DNA of 64,000 nt, from assembly GCF_001425445.1 (NCBI RefSeq), contig NZ_LMQU01000011.1, positions 452,635-516,634 on the forward strand, in the 5' to 3' direction. Below the pieces are notes generated by a model. The model ran no database searches and was not told where the DNA came from. It saw only the letters and a program-made list of their open reading frames with translations. Within the stretch, counting starts at the first letter, position 1, and each line of letters starts with the position of its first letter. The translations under genes were made by a program, and so were the position numbers. Positions 50,823-59,834 of this stretch are shown in pieces. Source of the DNA: Devosia sp. Leaf420 (GTDB lineage Bacteria; Pseudomonadota; Alphaproteobacteria; Rhizobiales; Devosiaceae).

Positions 50823-52685
50823 TCACCAGACTATTTTGTGTGTCTCGCCCGTTTGTACATTCACAAAGCCCTCGGGGCAAAGCGCGGATGGGGCGACGAG
50901 CACCCAGCGCCAGGGCGAGCAGGTGAGCGTGGCAAAGATCAGGAATTCAGGAAAACCAGGTTTCCAGCGGTTCATGGCGGCGGGGGCATAGACCCAGTCG
51001 ACTTCATTGGCGCGAGCAAGGAAGGCTTTCATATCAACATCAAACGCTTCGGCGGGGCGCGCGGTCATGAGGCCGGCGATTTCGAGGCGCAGTTCGGCAA
51101 CGACCTCGCCGCGATGGACGAGGACATAGCCACCATCGATTTCGGCAAGGCGATTGACCGCCTTGGCCATGGCTTCGTCCGAAGAGCCGATACACCAGAT
51201 ATTGTGGCTATCGTGGGCAACCGAGCAGCAAAGGGCGGTATCGGGATCGGCGGGGCCGACGCCGGTCCAAAACATGGACGCCACGGCACCATCGCCGCGA
51301 TACCGATCCACCATCGACCATTTGGTGATGAGTTTTGCCGGGTCACGCTGCACTTCACCGTTCTCGACCGGGAGGGTTTCGACGGAAAAATCCTCGTTCC
51401 AGGCGAAGGGGCGGGAGATCGCCGCCTGCATGGTGGTGCGCCCAGGTTCGGCTAGAATCGCGAAATCGGCGGCGGTCAGCGTACGGCCGATATTGACGGA
51501 GCCCGAAGCCCAATCGGGCCAGTCGATGCGGGTTTTTGGGCCGGTATAGCTCTTGCCCTCGGACACTAGCCGTCCATCGGAATAGACATGGGCGATGTCG
51601 ATCGCGGGGACATCGCGCAAAAGCACTATGTCGGCATAGCGTCCCGGCGTGATCGAGCCGACCCATTGATCGATCCGCATGTGGCGCGCTGGATTGATGG
51701 TGGCGCATTGGATGGCGATTTCGGGGGACAGGCCATAGTGGATGGCATGGCGGACATTGTGGTCGGTGGCGCCATCGCGCAGCGTATCGCTGGCGCTGCG
51801 ATCGTCGGTGGTGAAGGCGATATTGGACCAGTCTTTCAGGCCCTTTTCGATCAGGCCCGGAATTATGGCATCATAAGAGAAGGGACGCAGCTCGGTGAAA
51901 AGACCGCGCAGCAGCCGATCCCAGGTTTCGTCGAGCGCCCAGACTTCGTGATCGGACGAAAGGCCGGCGGCCGCAAAGGCCGAAATGTCGTGGAGATCGG
52001 TGAGGCCATTGCCGTGGCCCTCAACGACGCCGCGCATTTCAAAGGTAGCGCGGATCATGCCCCACATGCGCGCGTAGCCCGGATTGGTCGGGTCCCAGAC
52101 CGAGGGCCAATCCATGACTTCGTCGAGGCTGGTGACCGAGAGGTTTTCCGACAGGAACTCTTTCTGCTCATCATAGCCAAAATAGCCGCCCGACTGTTCC
52201 CATGGCGTGGGCGGCACGGCAGACCCTGGCTGGATGAACAGTTTTAAAGGCGAGCCGGCGCGACGGGCCTTTTCCCAGAATTCGATGTTTTTGGGGCCGT
52301 TGACGTTGGCGAATTCGTGGCTCGCTTCGCAGGTCCAGGTATTGCCGCGCGGCAGGACGAGCTCAGCCTCGAAATCGGGCGTGATGTGCGTGGATTCGAT
52401 GTGCTTGTGGACTTCGCCGAAGCCGGGGACGGCGGAGAGGTCGGGATAGGAAACGCGCTTGGCGACCTCGCCACGATAGGAACCCACGGGGCCGACATAG
52501 GCGATGCGGCGGCCGGCGATGATGATCTCCTGATTGTCCATCCATTCATTGGCATGGACGGCGAGGAGACGACCAACTTCCACGGCAAGATCGGCCGGCT
52601 TTTTGCCCAGGGACACCAGCAGCAGATGCTGCCGGATGGCGACCTCATCGGTCGCCGAGAGGATGAGGTCGTCGGGGAGGGTCAT
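50823..52685 (-). CDS. ade: adenine deaminase
   Basis: Converts adenine to hypoxanthine. The 620-residue protein is an adenine deaminase of the Ade/AdeC class: VPGFGEVHKHIESTHITPDF carries the metal-binding histidines (the usual form is HxHIESS, here HKHIEST), EGHGNGLTD and the TTDDRSASDTLRDG block match the family, and the C-terminal domain has FWTGVGPADPD. The ATG at 52685 overlaps the stop of the permease gene. A longer open frame upstream only mirrors the permease gene and is rejected. Confidence 0.9.
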   Translation of the reverse strand: MTLPDDLILSATDEVAIRQHLLLVSLGKKPADLAVEVGRLLAVHANEWMDNQEIIIAGRRIAYVGPVGSYRGEVAKRVSYPDLSAVPGFGEVHKHIESTHITPDFEAELVLPRGNTWTCEASHEFANVNGPKNIEFWEKARRAGSPLKLFIQPGSAVPPTPWEQSGGYFGYDEQKEFLSENLSVTSLDEVMDWPSVWDPTNPGYARMWGMIRATFEMRGVVEGHGNGLTDLHDISAFAAAGLSSDHEVWALDETWDRLLRGLFTELRPFSYDAIIPGLIEKGLKDWSNIAFTTDDRSASDTLRDGATDHNVRHAIHYGLSPEIAIQCATINPARHMRIDQWVGSITPGRYADIVLLRDVPAIDIAHVYSDGRLVSEGKSYTGPKTRIDWPDWASGSVNIGRTLTAADFAILAEPGRTTMQAAISRPFAWNEDFSVETLPVENGEVQRDPAKLITKWSMVDRYRGDGAVASMFWTGVGPADPDTALCCSVAHDSHNIWCIGSSDEAMAKAVNRLAEIDGGYVLVHRGEVVAELRLEIAGLMTARPAEAFDVDMKAFLARANEVDWVYAPAAMNRWKPGFPEFLIFATLTCSPWRWVLVAPSALCPEGFVNVQTGETHKIVW

Positions 52686-53632
52686 ATCTTGGTCAGGGTC
52701 CGCATCTGGCGGGCGCGCTGGGCGCGATAGCTGAAGAGGATCAGGGCGAGGACCGTCACCACGAAGGGGATAGTCTGGATCATTTCGCCGGGGATCCAAT
52801 TGAAGAGATTGGGCATGACAACGGCCAGCGCTTCGAAAATGCCGAAGAGTAGCGCGGCGAGCATTGCCCCGACCGGATGGCGCGCGCCAAGCAGCACCGC
52901 GCCGAGGGCGATGAAGCCGCGGCCGGCCGTCATGTCGCGGGTAAAGCCGATATAGTTGAACATGGCCAATTGCGCGCCGCCGATGCCGGCGAAGGCGCCG
53001 GAGGCGACAAGGCTCCAAGCGCGCACCTTGGTGACGTTGATCCCTGCAGCTTCCGGGGCGGCTGGATATTCGCCGACGCCGCGGAGCCAGAGGCCGTAGG
53101 GGGTGCGGTAGAGAAAATACCAGACCGCAAAAACCATAAAGAGCGCGAGCCAGGAGAGGATCGAGTGGCCTGAAAGGAGGCTGCGGAGGGTCGGGCCGAT
53201 GAGGGGGATGGCGTCGAGGAAGGAGAGATTGACCGCGGGCACGGCCTTGGACTGGAGATTGATCGAGGTGCCTTTGTCACCGCCGGTGGCTTGCGAGAGG
53301 GCAAAGACGGTGCCGCCGGTCGCAAGGATATTGACGGCGAACCCGACGAGGATGATGTCGGCTTTCATGCGCAGATGGAAGAAGGCCATGATGGCGCCAA
53401 GCATGGCGCCGGCGCAGATGCCGGAGAGCACCGCGACATACCAGGGGGCATAAACCGAGACGATGACGGCGGTGAGCGCCGAGATCAGCATCATGCCTTC
53501 GAGCGCGACATTGAGCGCGCCCGAGAGATCGGAAATGAGGCCGCCGAGGGTGGCAAACAGTAGCGGCGTCGTGGTGCGGATGACCGTGACGAAGAAGGTC
53601 GCGGAAAAGACCGTCATCAGGAGTTCGATCAT
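52682..53632 (-). CDS. nucleoside ABC transporter permease (NupQ/YufQ-like)
   Basis: A 316-residue permease of the BmpCD-type family (branched-chain-like BPD_transp_2) with about eight predicted helices. ATLGGLISDLSGALNVALEG, near the N-terminus, and IGGAQLAMFNYIGFTRDMTA are the typical blocks. It forms a heterodimer with the next permease. Its ATG overlaps the previous stop and its own TGA overlaps the adenine deaminase start. Confidence 0.92.
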   Translation of the reverse strand: MIELLMTVFSATFFVTVIRTTTPLLFATLGGLISDLSGALNVALEGMMLISALTAVIVSVYAPWYVAVLSGICAGAMLGAIMAFFHLRMKADIILVGFAVNILATGGTVFALSQATGGDKGTSINLQSKAVPAVNLSFLDAIPLIGPTLRSLLSGHSILSWLALFMVFAVWYFLYRTPYGLWLRGVGEYPAAPEAAGINVTKVRAWSLVASGAFAGIGGAQLAMFNYIGFTRDMTAGRGFIALGAVLLGARHPVGAMLAALLFGIFEALAVVMPNLFNWIPGEMIQTIPFVVTVLALILFSYRAQRARQMRTLTKI

Positions 53633-54726
53633 TTCGCGGCCTCCGGTGCGGCGGCTGGTGTCGTCTTGCGACCGAGGAGATTGGCAAAGAATTTCTTGCC
53701 GGGCAGCGAGAAGGACGAGGCAACGAGAAGGATGATGATGGCCTGAACGACCGAGATCATTTCGGTCGGCACATCGGTGCGGATGCCCATAAGCTGGGCG
53801 CCCTGACGGAGATAGCCATAGGCCAGCGCCACGAAGGGCACGGCGAGCGGCCGCGAGCGGGCGACGATGGCGATGAGAATGCCTTCGAAAGCGAGATTGC
53901 CGTCAAAATTCTGCGCCAGATTGCCGAAGGCGCGGCCCTGGACGAAGACCGAGCCCAAGAGGCCACCAAAGGCGCCGGCAACGGTCATGGCCGAGACCAT
54001 GATGAAGCTCGAGCGGATGCCGGAATATTCGGCAAATTTCGGATTGTGTCCGACAAGCCGAAGTTTGAGCCCCCAATTGGTGCGGTAGAGCAGGAACCAG
54101 ACGACGAAGGTGGCCACCAGAGCGACGAGGATGCCGAGATCGAAGCGCGTGCCGGGGAGAATGGCGGGATAGATGGCCGTGTCGGGGAATTTGGCCGTCG
54201 CCAATTGGCCTGTGCCCTGCGGCGCGAGGTGCGCGCGGATCAGGTAATTGACGATGAGAATAGCGATGTAATTGAGCATGAGCGAGGAGACGATCTCGCT
54301 CGCACCGAACCGCGCCTTGGCATAGCCGGGAATGAAGCCATAGACGGCGCCCGCGCACATGGCGGCGAGCATGGCGACGGGAATGGCCATCGGCGTGGCG
54401 CCGATGGGCGACATGGCGATGAGCGCAGCAAAAAGGCCGCCCATATAGACCTGGCCCTGCACACCCATGGAGAATTGCCGCGCCTGGAAGACCAAACTGA
54501 ACGCGAGGCCGGTCAGGGTCAATTTCGCGACGTCGTCGATCCAGAGGCCCATGGTGCGGTTGGACGAAAGCGGCGCTGTAAGCAGCGTTTGGAAGGCGGC
54601 GCCGGGATCGGCCGACGTAAGAAGGATGACGACGAGGGCAACGATCAGCGCAATGACGACGGCGGTGAGGGCGCGACCGGTTTCGCGGCCAATCATGGCC
54701 CAGCGGGAAGGAGAGTTCTGGCTCAT
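53629..54726 (-). CDS. nucleoside ABC transporter permease (NupP/YufP-like)
   Basis: A 365-residue permease of the same family, with KLTLTGLAFSLVFQARQFSM and MGVQGQVYMGGLFAALIAM as the conserved opening and AVPFVALAYGYLRQGAQLMG near the end. It pairs with the NupQ-like product to pass nucleosides handed over by the BMP-type binding protein. It overlaps neighbours by four bases on both sides. An alanine-rich C-terminal tail ends APEAAK. Confidence 0.92.
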   Translation of the reverse strand: MSQNSPSRWAMIGRETGRALTAVVIALIVALVVILLTSADPGAAFQTLLTAPLSSNRTMGLWIDDVAKLTLTGLAFSLVFQARQFSMGVQGQVYMGGLFAALIAMSPIGATPMAIPVAMLAAMCAGAVYGFIPGYAKARFGASEIVSSLMLNYIAILIVNYLIRAHLAPQGTGQLATAKFPDTAIYPAILPGTRFDLGILVALVATFVVWFLLYRTNWGLKLRLVGHNPKFAEYSGIRSSFIMVSAMTVAGAFGGLLGSVFVQGRAFGNLAQNFDGNLAFEGILIAIVARSRPLAVPFVALAYGYLRQGAQLMGIRTDVPTEMISVVQAIIILLVASSFSLPGKKFFANLLGRKTTPAAAPEAAK

Positions 54727-56267
54727 TGGAAGGCTGCCCGCATGGTTTCGGGATCCTGGCGCGACAGGCCGAGCATATAGGTGCCCAGCGTTTCGGCGGT
54801 GAGGTCATCGGAATTGACGAAGGCCGCGACGATCTTGCCGCGATAAAAGACGACGAGGCGATCGGAGAGCGCGAGGAGTTCCGAGAGATCGGCAGAGCTC
54901 AAAAGTACCGCCGCGCCGCCATCGCGCGCTTCAGTGAGGGACTTCCAGATGAACTGGGTGGCGCCAAGATCGACGCCGCGGGTCGGCTGATTGACCAGCA
55001 GGAGTTTTGGTTGCTCGGAGAGTTCGCGGGCGACGACGACCTTTTGCATATTGCCGCCCGAAAGCGTGCCGACCGGATAGCCGGGACCGCCGGCGCGGAT
55101 GGAATAGCGCTCGATCAGTTTTAGGGCCTGGGCCTTGATGGCTTTCAAATCGAGGAGGCCATTGCGGACATAGCGCTTGTCGGCCAGGCGGGTGGCGACG
55201 AGGTTTTCGGCGATGGTGGCGCCGGTCGCAAGGCCCCGCGCGATACGGTCTTCGGGAATGCTGGCAAGGCCCCGCTCGCGCCGTTCGAGGGTCGAGAGCG
55301 GGTTGAGCTTGTCGCCATTGAGATAAACGACGCCATCGGCGATTGCGCGGAGGCCGGCAATGGCTTCGAGGAGTTCCGCCTGACCATTGCCCTCGACGCC
55401 GACAAGGCCGAGGATTTCGCCCTGATGCACTTTTAGGTTGAGGTCTTCGGCGATCGGGGCGCCGCTTTCGGCAGTGAGCTTGAGCGCCTTGACCTCGCAG
55501 GCGAGATCGCCGCGGCCCTTGGCGCGATCGACACGGAGGGCAATTTCGCGGCCAACCATCATGGTGGCAAGGCTCTGCTCGGTGACTTCCTTGGCGTTCA
55601 CCGAGCCGACCGTCTTACCGGCGCGCATGACGGTGATGCGATCGGAAATGGCGAGGACTTCGGGCAGCTTGTGGGCGATGAAGATGACCGTGCGGCCCTG
55701 CGCGACAAGGGCGCGGACGGCGACGAAGAGTTCTTCGACTTCCTGCGGCGCAAGGACGGCGGTCGGCTCGTCGAGAATGAGGATGCGCGCGTTCCGATAA
55801 AGCGCCTTGAGGATTTCCACTCGCTGCTGCTGGCCGACAGGGAGTTGGCCAACGGGCGGCAGGGGATCGACCGCAAGGCGGAATTTTTCGGAAAGCGCGC
55901 GCACCTCTTCGATCGCTTTTTGGCGGTCGAACTTGATGCCATTGCGCGGCTCGGAGCCGAGCACGACGTTTTCGTAGACGGAGAAGGACGGCACCAGCGA
56001 GAAATGCTGGAATACCATGCCGATGCCATTGTCGATGGCATCGCGCGGAGTGGGAAAGGAGACGGGCTTGCCATCGAGGCGCAGTTCGCCGCGATCGGGC
56101 TGTTCGATGCCGAAGAGGATCTTCATCAGCGTGGACTTGCCGGCCCCGTTCTCGCCGACGACGGCATGGACTTCGCCTGCCGCGATAGTAAGATTGACGC
56201 CGTCGTTAGCGACGGTGCCGCCGGGATAAGTCTTGCCGATGGAAATGGCTTCGAGCAGCGGCGCCAT
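54723..56267 (-). CDS. nucleoside ABC transporter ATPase with two ABC domains (NupO/YufO-like)
   Basis: A 514-residue fused ATPase. Cassette 1 has Walker A GENGAGKST and Walker B ILILDEPTAVL, with a signature LPVGQQQRVEILKAL. Cassette 2 has LVGVEGNGQAELLEAI, a P-loop without the usual Gly-Lys-Ser/Thr, and LSGGNMQKVVVAREL. This degenerate second site is the norm for the RbsA/MglA/YufO group. The gene is separated from the binding-protein gene by a strong terminator-like hairpin and overlaps the permease gene that follows. Confidence 0.94.
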   Translation of the reverse strand: MAPLLEAISIGKTYPGGTVANDGVNLTIAAGEVHAVVGENGAGKSTLMKILFGIEQPDRGELRLDGKPVSFPTPRDAIDNGIGMVFQHFSLVPSFSVYENVVLGSEPRNGIKFDRQKAIEEVRALSEKFRLAVDPLPPVGQLPVGQQQRVEILKALYRNARILILDEPTAVLAPQEVEELFVAVRALVAQGRTVIFIAHKLPEVLAISDRITVMRAGKTVGSVNAKEVTEQSLATMMVGREIALRVDRAKGRGDLACEVKALKLTAESGAPIAEDLNLKVHQGEILGLVGVEGNGQAELLEAIAGLRAIADGVVYLNGDKLNPLSTLERRERGLASIPEDRIARGLATGATIAENLVATRLADKRYVRNGLLDLKAIKAQALKLIERYSIRAGGPGYPVGTLSGGNMQKVVVARELSEQPKLLLVNQPTRGVDLGATQFIWKSLTEARDGGAAVLLSSADLSELLALSDRLVVFYRGKIVAAFVNSDDLTAETLGTYMLGLSRQDPETMRAAFQ

Positions 56268-56287
56268 GGCGTCTCCTCGCTGGAATA

Positions 56288-56318
56288 GAAAAAGCCCCGC
56301 CTGAGGGACAGGCGGGGC
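56288..56318 (-). terminator. hairpin terminator between the binding-protein and ATPase genes
   Basis: On the minus strand a GC-rich stem of about ten pairs (CCCCGCCTG with CAGGCGGGG) is followed by CTTTTTC. Placed inside the operon, it should reduce read-through so that binding protein exceeds the transporter subunits. Confidence 0.85.
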
Positions 56319-56326
56319 CGGAACGC

Positions 56327-57376
56327 TTACTTCATGGCGCTTTCGACGGTGATTTCGCCAGAGATGATCTTGGCTTCCTCGGCATCGACTTCGGCGCGGA
56401 CATCGGCGGGAACGAGCTTTTCATAGTAGCTGTTCTTGGCGATGCCGACGGCGCCATCGGCAAGGCCGAGGATCAGGTTGGTGCCATAGGGCGCGGTGCC
56501 ATCAAGGGTCTGCTGCAGAGCGGTAAAGAGGGAATCGCCAACCTTCTTTTCGACCGAGGTGAAGATCACATCGGCCTGGGCCGGATCGGTCGGGGCGAAG
56601 ATTTCGGCCTGATCGCTATCAACGCCGACAGCAAGCTTGCCCTCGTCGCGGGCTGCCTGGAGCGCGCCGATGCCGGTGCCGCCCGCAATCGGGAAGACCA
56701 CGTCAACGCCCTGGGCGAACTGGGCGAGCGCCAGTTCCTTGCCCTTGGCCGGATCGGTGAAGGAGCCGGCGACAGCGCGGGTGACCTGCACGTCGGGGTT
56801 TGCCGCCTTGGCGCCCTGCTCGAAGCCGAGGGCGAATTCGAGGATGGTCGCGCCTTCGACACCGAGGATTTCGCCGAGCTTGCCGGTGGTCGAAATCTTG
56901 GCGGCGGCATAGCCGGCCAGATACGCGGCGGTCGACACGCGATAATTGATGGCAAGCATATTGCCGAGATTTCCGGCGGTGAAATCAGGCGCATCATCGA
57001 AAACGATGAACTTGGTTTCCGGATAGTCCGGCGCCAGCTCGGCCATGAAGCCGGTCATTTCCCAGGTGCCGGCGATGACGACGTCATAGCCCTGGTCGGT
57101 GGCGTCCGCGAGGGCCGGCTGCCAGCGGCCACGATCATTGCCTGCTTCGATGACGGTGACATCGACCGGGAGCTCCGCCTCGGCCCGATCCAGACCCGCC
57201 GCGGCGGAGTCAAAGAAGCTCTTGTCGCCGAGATTGCCGTGGACAACGAGGGCAACCTTGAGCGGGTTTTCCTTGGTGTATTCCTGGGCGAAAACCGCGC
57301 CGGCCGAAACCGAGGTCATGAGACCGGCGGCAAGAAGGCCGGCAAAGGCGCGGCGGGTAAAGGTTGGATTGGACAT
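56327..57376 (-). CDS. nucleoside-binding BMP-family periplasmic protein
   Basis: A 349-residue binding protein of the BMP/PnrA-like family. The N-terminus FTRRAFAGLLAAGL has a twin-arginine pattern with cleavage after AVFAQ, and no lipobox cysteine, unlike the lipoprotein members. KVALVVHGNLGDKSFFDSA is the conserved opening strand of purine-nucleoside binders. The ATG at 57376 follows GGGAG. The gene lies 25 bases after the nucleoside hydrolase stop. Confidence 0.92.
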   Translation of the reverse strand: MSNPTFTRRAFAGLLAAGLMTSVSAGAVFAQEYTKENPLKVALVVHGNLGDKSFFDSAAAGLDRAEAELPVDVTVIEAGNDRGRWQPALADATDQGYDVVIAGTWEMTGFMAELAPDYPETKFIVFDDAPDFTAGNLGNMLAINYRVSTAAYLAGYAAAKISTTGKLGEILGVEGATILEFALGFEQGAKAANPDVQVTRAVAGSFTDPAKGKELALAQFAQGVDVVFPIAGGTGIGALQAARDEGKLAVGVDSDQAEIFAPTDPAQADVIFTSVEKKVGDSLFTALQQTLDGTAPYGTNLILGLADGAVGIAKNSYYEKLVPADVRAEVDAEEAKIISGEITVESAMK

Positions 57377-57401
57377 TGACGAAGCTCCCTTAAGGCTTGG
57401 G

Positions 57402-58355
57402 TCAGGCGGTGGCGCGGTAGGCAACGGACGCGCGGTAGAGCGCCACGAGGCGATCGACCTTTGCTTCCTCGATCAAGGTCACCATCGGCGTGCCGAGGCG
57501 GCCTGAAGGATCGACCACGGTCATGCCGCGCGCGATGCCCGGCGCAAGCGCCACATCGACGGAAGCACGAATGGTCTTGGTCACAAGCTCCGGCTCGATA
57601 ACAGCGGCAATGGCCAGCGGATCGACGAAGCGGAAATGATCGGGCCCGCCATAGCCGACAGTGGTCTTGCGCGCATGGTCGACAAGCGCGGCGGAAAAAG
57701 TCTTTTCCGGGCTGTCCGGAATTTCGGCAAGGAGCGCTTCGACTTCATCACCGGTCATGAAATGGGTGACGCAGGGCTCCCAAGGCGCGACGAGCGTTTC
57801 GACATCTGCACCAAAGACGATCGCGGCGGCTTCGGGATCGGCATAGATATTGAATTCGGCAGCCGGCGTGGTGTTGCCACGGCCATAGACGGTAGCGCCC
57901 ATGATGGTGAGCTGGCCGATGCCGGGAACGATATCGGGCGCCAAGCGTAGGGCGAGCGCCATATTGGTCAGCGGGCCGATCATCAGGATATCGACCTTTT
58001 CGCCGGCCTTGGCGGCGGCGCGGAAGGTTTCAACGAGATAGCCGACGCCATCGGTGCTGGCGACCTCCGGAATCTTTGCGGGGCGCGGGGCGCCGCCGAG
58101 ACCGTCTTCGCCGTGGATATATTTCGCGTCGATCACCGGCTGGGTCAGCGGACGATCGGCACCCTTATGGACCGGCACCGAGCCTTTGCCCGCAACTTCG
58201 AGCACGGTGAGAATATTGCGCGTTGCCGCATCGAGACCGACATTGCCGAAGACGGTGGTGATCGCGTCCGGCGTCTTGCCATTGGCGATCAGCATCATCA
58301 GGGCCTGCGCGTCGTCGACGCCGCCATCGGTATCGAGAATGAGTTTTCTTGCCAT
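57402..58355 (-). CDS. nucleoside hydrolase
   Basis: Splits nucleosides to base and ribose. The 317-residue protein carries the calcium-binding motif at the N-terminus as DTDGGVDDAQA (the family form is DTDPGxDD, with proline replaced here), ILMIGPLTNMALALRL and EFNIYADPEAAAIVFGAD, all typical of the IunH family. Whether it prefers purine or pyrimidine nucleosides cannot be told. The ATG at 58355 overlaps the stop of the amidohydrolase (TAATG). Confidence 0.93.
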   Translation of the reverse strand: MARKLILDTDGGVDDAQALMMLIANGKTPDAITTVFGNVGLDAATRNILTVLEVAGKGSVPVHKGADRPLTQPVIDAKYIHGEDGLGGAPRPAKIPEVASTDGVGYLVETFRAAAKAGEKVDILMIGPLTNMALALRLAPDIVPGIGQLTIMGATVYGRGNTTPAAEFNIYADPEAAAIVFGADVETLVAPWEPCVTHFMTGDEVEALLAEIPDSPEKTFSAALVDHARKTTVGYGGPDHFRFVDPLAIAAVIEPELVTKTIRASVDVALAPGIARGMTVVDPSGRLGTPMVTLIEEAKVDRLVALYRASVAYRATA

Positions 58356-59698
58356 TATGCCACTTTCCGAGCCGCTGCGACGCGGTCCCAGAAATCCCTA
58401 TAGGTGTTTGAGTACTCGGCCCTGATCTCGGACAAGGGCCGACGCAGGAGCTGCCGATCTTGCACCAGCTGCTCGCCGGCGACAAAGACATGGCGCACAT
58501 CCCGTCCACTTCCGGAATAGACCAGCAGCGTCTCGATGTCAGGGGTCTCGGAATAGCCTGCACCAGAAATATCGATCGCGATGATATCGGCGGCCTTGCC
58601 GACTTCGAGCGAGCCGATCTCATGATCTAGCCCCAGCGCCTTGGCGCCCTCGATGGTGGCCATGCGCACGAGCTCAGCACTGGAGATTGGCTGCGCCGTC
58701 CTTTCGCGATGTGAGGCGACAAGCCCCGCGACCCGCATTTCGTTGATCATGTCATAGCCATTGTTGGCCGCAACATTGTCGGTGCCGAGAGCAACAGTAA
58801 CGCCCGCAGCTTTCAAGTCCATAACCGGGCAAATGCCTTCGCGACCCGAGCGCAGGCCGGCCGTGGCATTGTAAGAAATTGAAGCGTGCGGCGCGCGGGC
58901 GAAAACGGCGATGTCGTCAGGGCTGAGATCAAGGCAATGCGCCGCGTGGATACGGCCATTGAAAAAGCCGAGCTTTTCGAGCGCAACCGCCGCCGTCGTG
59001 CCATAGCGCCGCTCGGTCTCTTCATTGTCTTCGGGGCCACACGCCATATGGAGATGCAAGCCGACGCCGAATTCATTGGCGACGGCGACTTCGGCAAGGA
59101 GCAGATCTTCCGTATTATCGACATAGGGCGCATGCGGGCCGAACCAGGGAATGACCCGACCGTCGGACGAACGCTGCTGGCGGAGAAAGTCCGTCGCCTT
59201 GGCAAGTTCTTCCTCGCCACGCTCCTTGTCGCCCAATTGCACAATGCCATAGGCGATGACAGCGCGGAGCCCGGCATCCTTGACGGCGGCGGCGATTTCC
59301 TCGGCGAAGAAATATTGATCGCAAAACGTCGTCGTACCGCTCAGCGCCATTTCGGCGCAGGAGAGCGCAACGGCCGGACCGATATCGGACGAGACCAGCG
59401 ACAGCTCCGGCTCCCGGATGGAATTGTACCAGCCCTCCATGGTGAGAAGACTTTGCCCCTCCGACCGGCCGCGAAACAGCACCATGGCCGAATGAGTATG
59501 CGCATTGATGAGACCGGGCATGACCAAATGCCCCGAGAGATCCTGAACCACGTCGAAATCATCGGGGTTGGGACACAAATCCGCAGGTCCGACGCCGCTG
59601 ATCCGACCATCGACAAATGCCACCCACCCACCAGCATAGACGGTATTGGCATCGTCCACAGTCAGGACGGTCGCATTGCGGAGGAGTGTAGAACCCAT
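58355..59698 (-). CDS. amidohydrolase of the TrzA/MtaD/SsnA group (nucleoside or base deaminase-like)
   Basis: A 447-residue zinc amidohydrolase: MPGLINAHTHSAMVLFRGRS provides the HxH pair, HLHMACGPEDNEE the next ligand region, HAAHCLDLSPDDI a third, and GTDNVAANNGYDM the catalytic aspartate. The group includes 5'-methylthioadenosine/S-adenosylhomocysteine and related deaminases; the exact substrate is unknown but the operon context points to an adenosine-like compound. It is the first gene of the operon, starting at the ATG at 59698, 36 bases behind the -10 box of its promoter. Confidence 0.87.
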   Translation of the reverse strand: MGSTLLRNATVLTVDDANTVYAGGWVAFVDGRISGVGPADLCPNPDDFDVVQDLSGHLVMPGLINAHTHSAMVLFRGRSEGQSLLTMEGWYNSIREPELSLVSSDIGPAVALSCAEMALSGTTTFCDQYFFAEEIAAAVKDAGLRAVIAYGIVQLGDKERGEEELAKATDFLRQQRSSDGRVIPWFGPHAPYVDNTEDLLLAEVAVANEFGVGLHLHMACGPEDNEETERRYGTTAAVALEKLGFFNGRIHAAHCLDLSPDDIAVFARAPHASISYNATAGLRSGREGICPVMDLKAAGVTVALGTDNVAANNGYDMINEMRVAGLVASHRERTAQPISSAELVRMATIEGAKALGLDHEIGSLEVGKAADIIAIDISGAGYSETPDIETLLVYSGSGRDVRHVFVAGEQLVQDRQLLRRPLSEIRAEYSNTYRDFWDRVAAARKVA

Positions 59699-59712
59699 TT
59701 GACCTATCGTTG

Positions 59713-59726
59713 GTAAAGCGCTTTAC
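59713..59726. promoter_or_regulatory. predicted LacI-family operator (perfect 14-bp palindrome)
   Basis: GTAAAGCGCTTTAC is a perfect palindrome with the central CG typical of LacI-family sites. It lies seven bases downstream of the predicted -10 of the purine operon and within the divergent region of the cytidine deaminase gene. The LacI-family gene at 60829 is the likely source of its regulator. Confidence 0.75.
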
Positions 59727-59733
59727 ATAGCTG

Positions 59734-59763
59734 ATCTAACGATGGTTTCGAGGGGATTGTCAA
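59734..59763 (-). promoter_or_regulatory. predicted sigma-70 promoter of the purine-nucleoside operon
   Basis: On the minus strand TTGACA (59758-59763), 18-base spacer, TTAGAT (59734-59739). The palindromic operator follows immediately, which fits repression by steric block. Confidence 0.65.
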
Positions 59764-59778
59764 ATGCTATCGCACCCA

Positions 59779-59817
59779 ATTTGCACAAGCCTGCGCCGCA
59801 TGAGATTTGTGCATAAT
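59779..59817. promoter_or_regulatory. inverted repeat near the cytidine deaminase start
   Basis: TTTGCACAA near 59780 and TTGTGCATAA near 59808 form a 9-base inverted repeat 18-55 bases before the cytidine deaminase ATG. A -10-like CATAAT lies in the right arm (59812-59817). No good -35 was found. Confidence 0.35.
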
Positions 59818-59834
59818 TTCTCGGCAAAAACTCG

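Noticed and set aside
49120..50991. 623-codon open frame on the plus strand opposite guanine deaminase
   Set aside because: It has no recognisable domain and runs antisense to a gene with complete catalytic motifs; high-GC codon bias keeps the mirror frame open.
52686..53018. N-terminal extension of adenine deaminase by 111 codons
   Set aside because: Arginine/proline-rich shadow of the permease gene; the conserved protein begins at the ATG that overlaps the permease stop.
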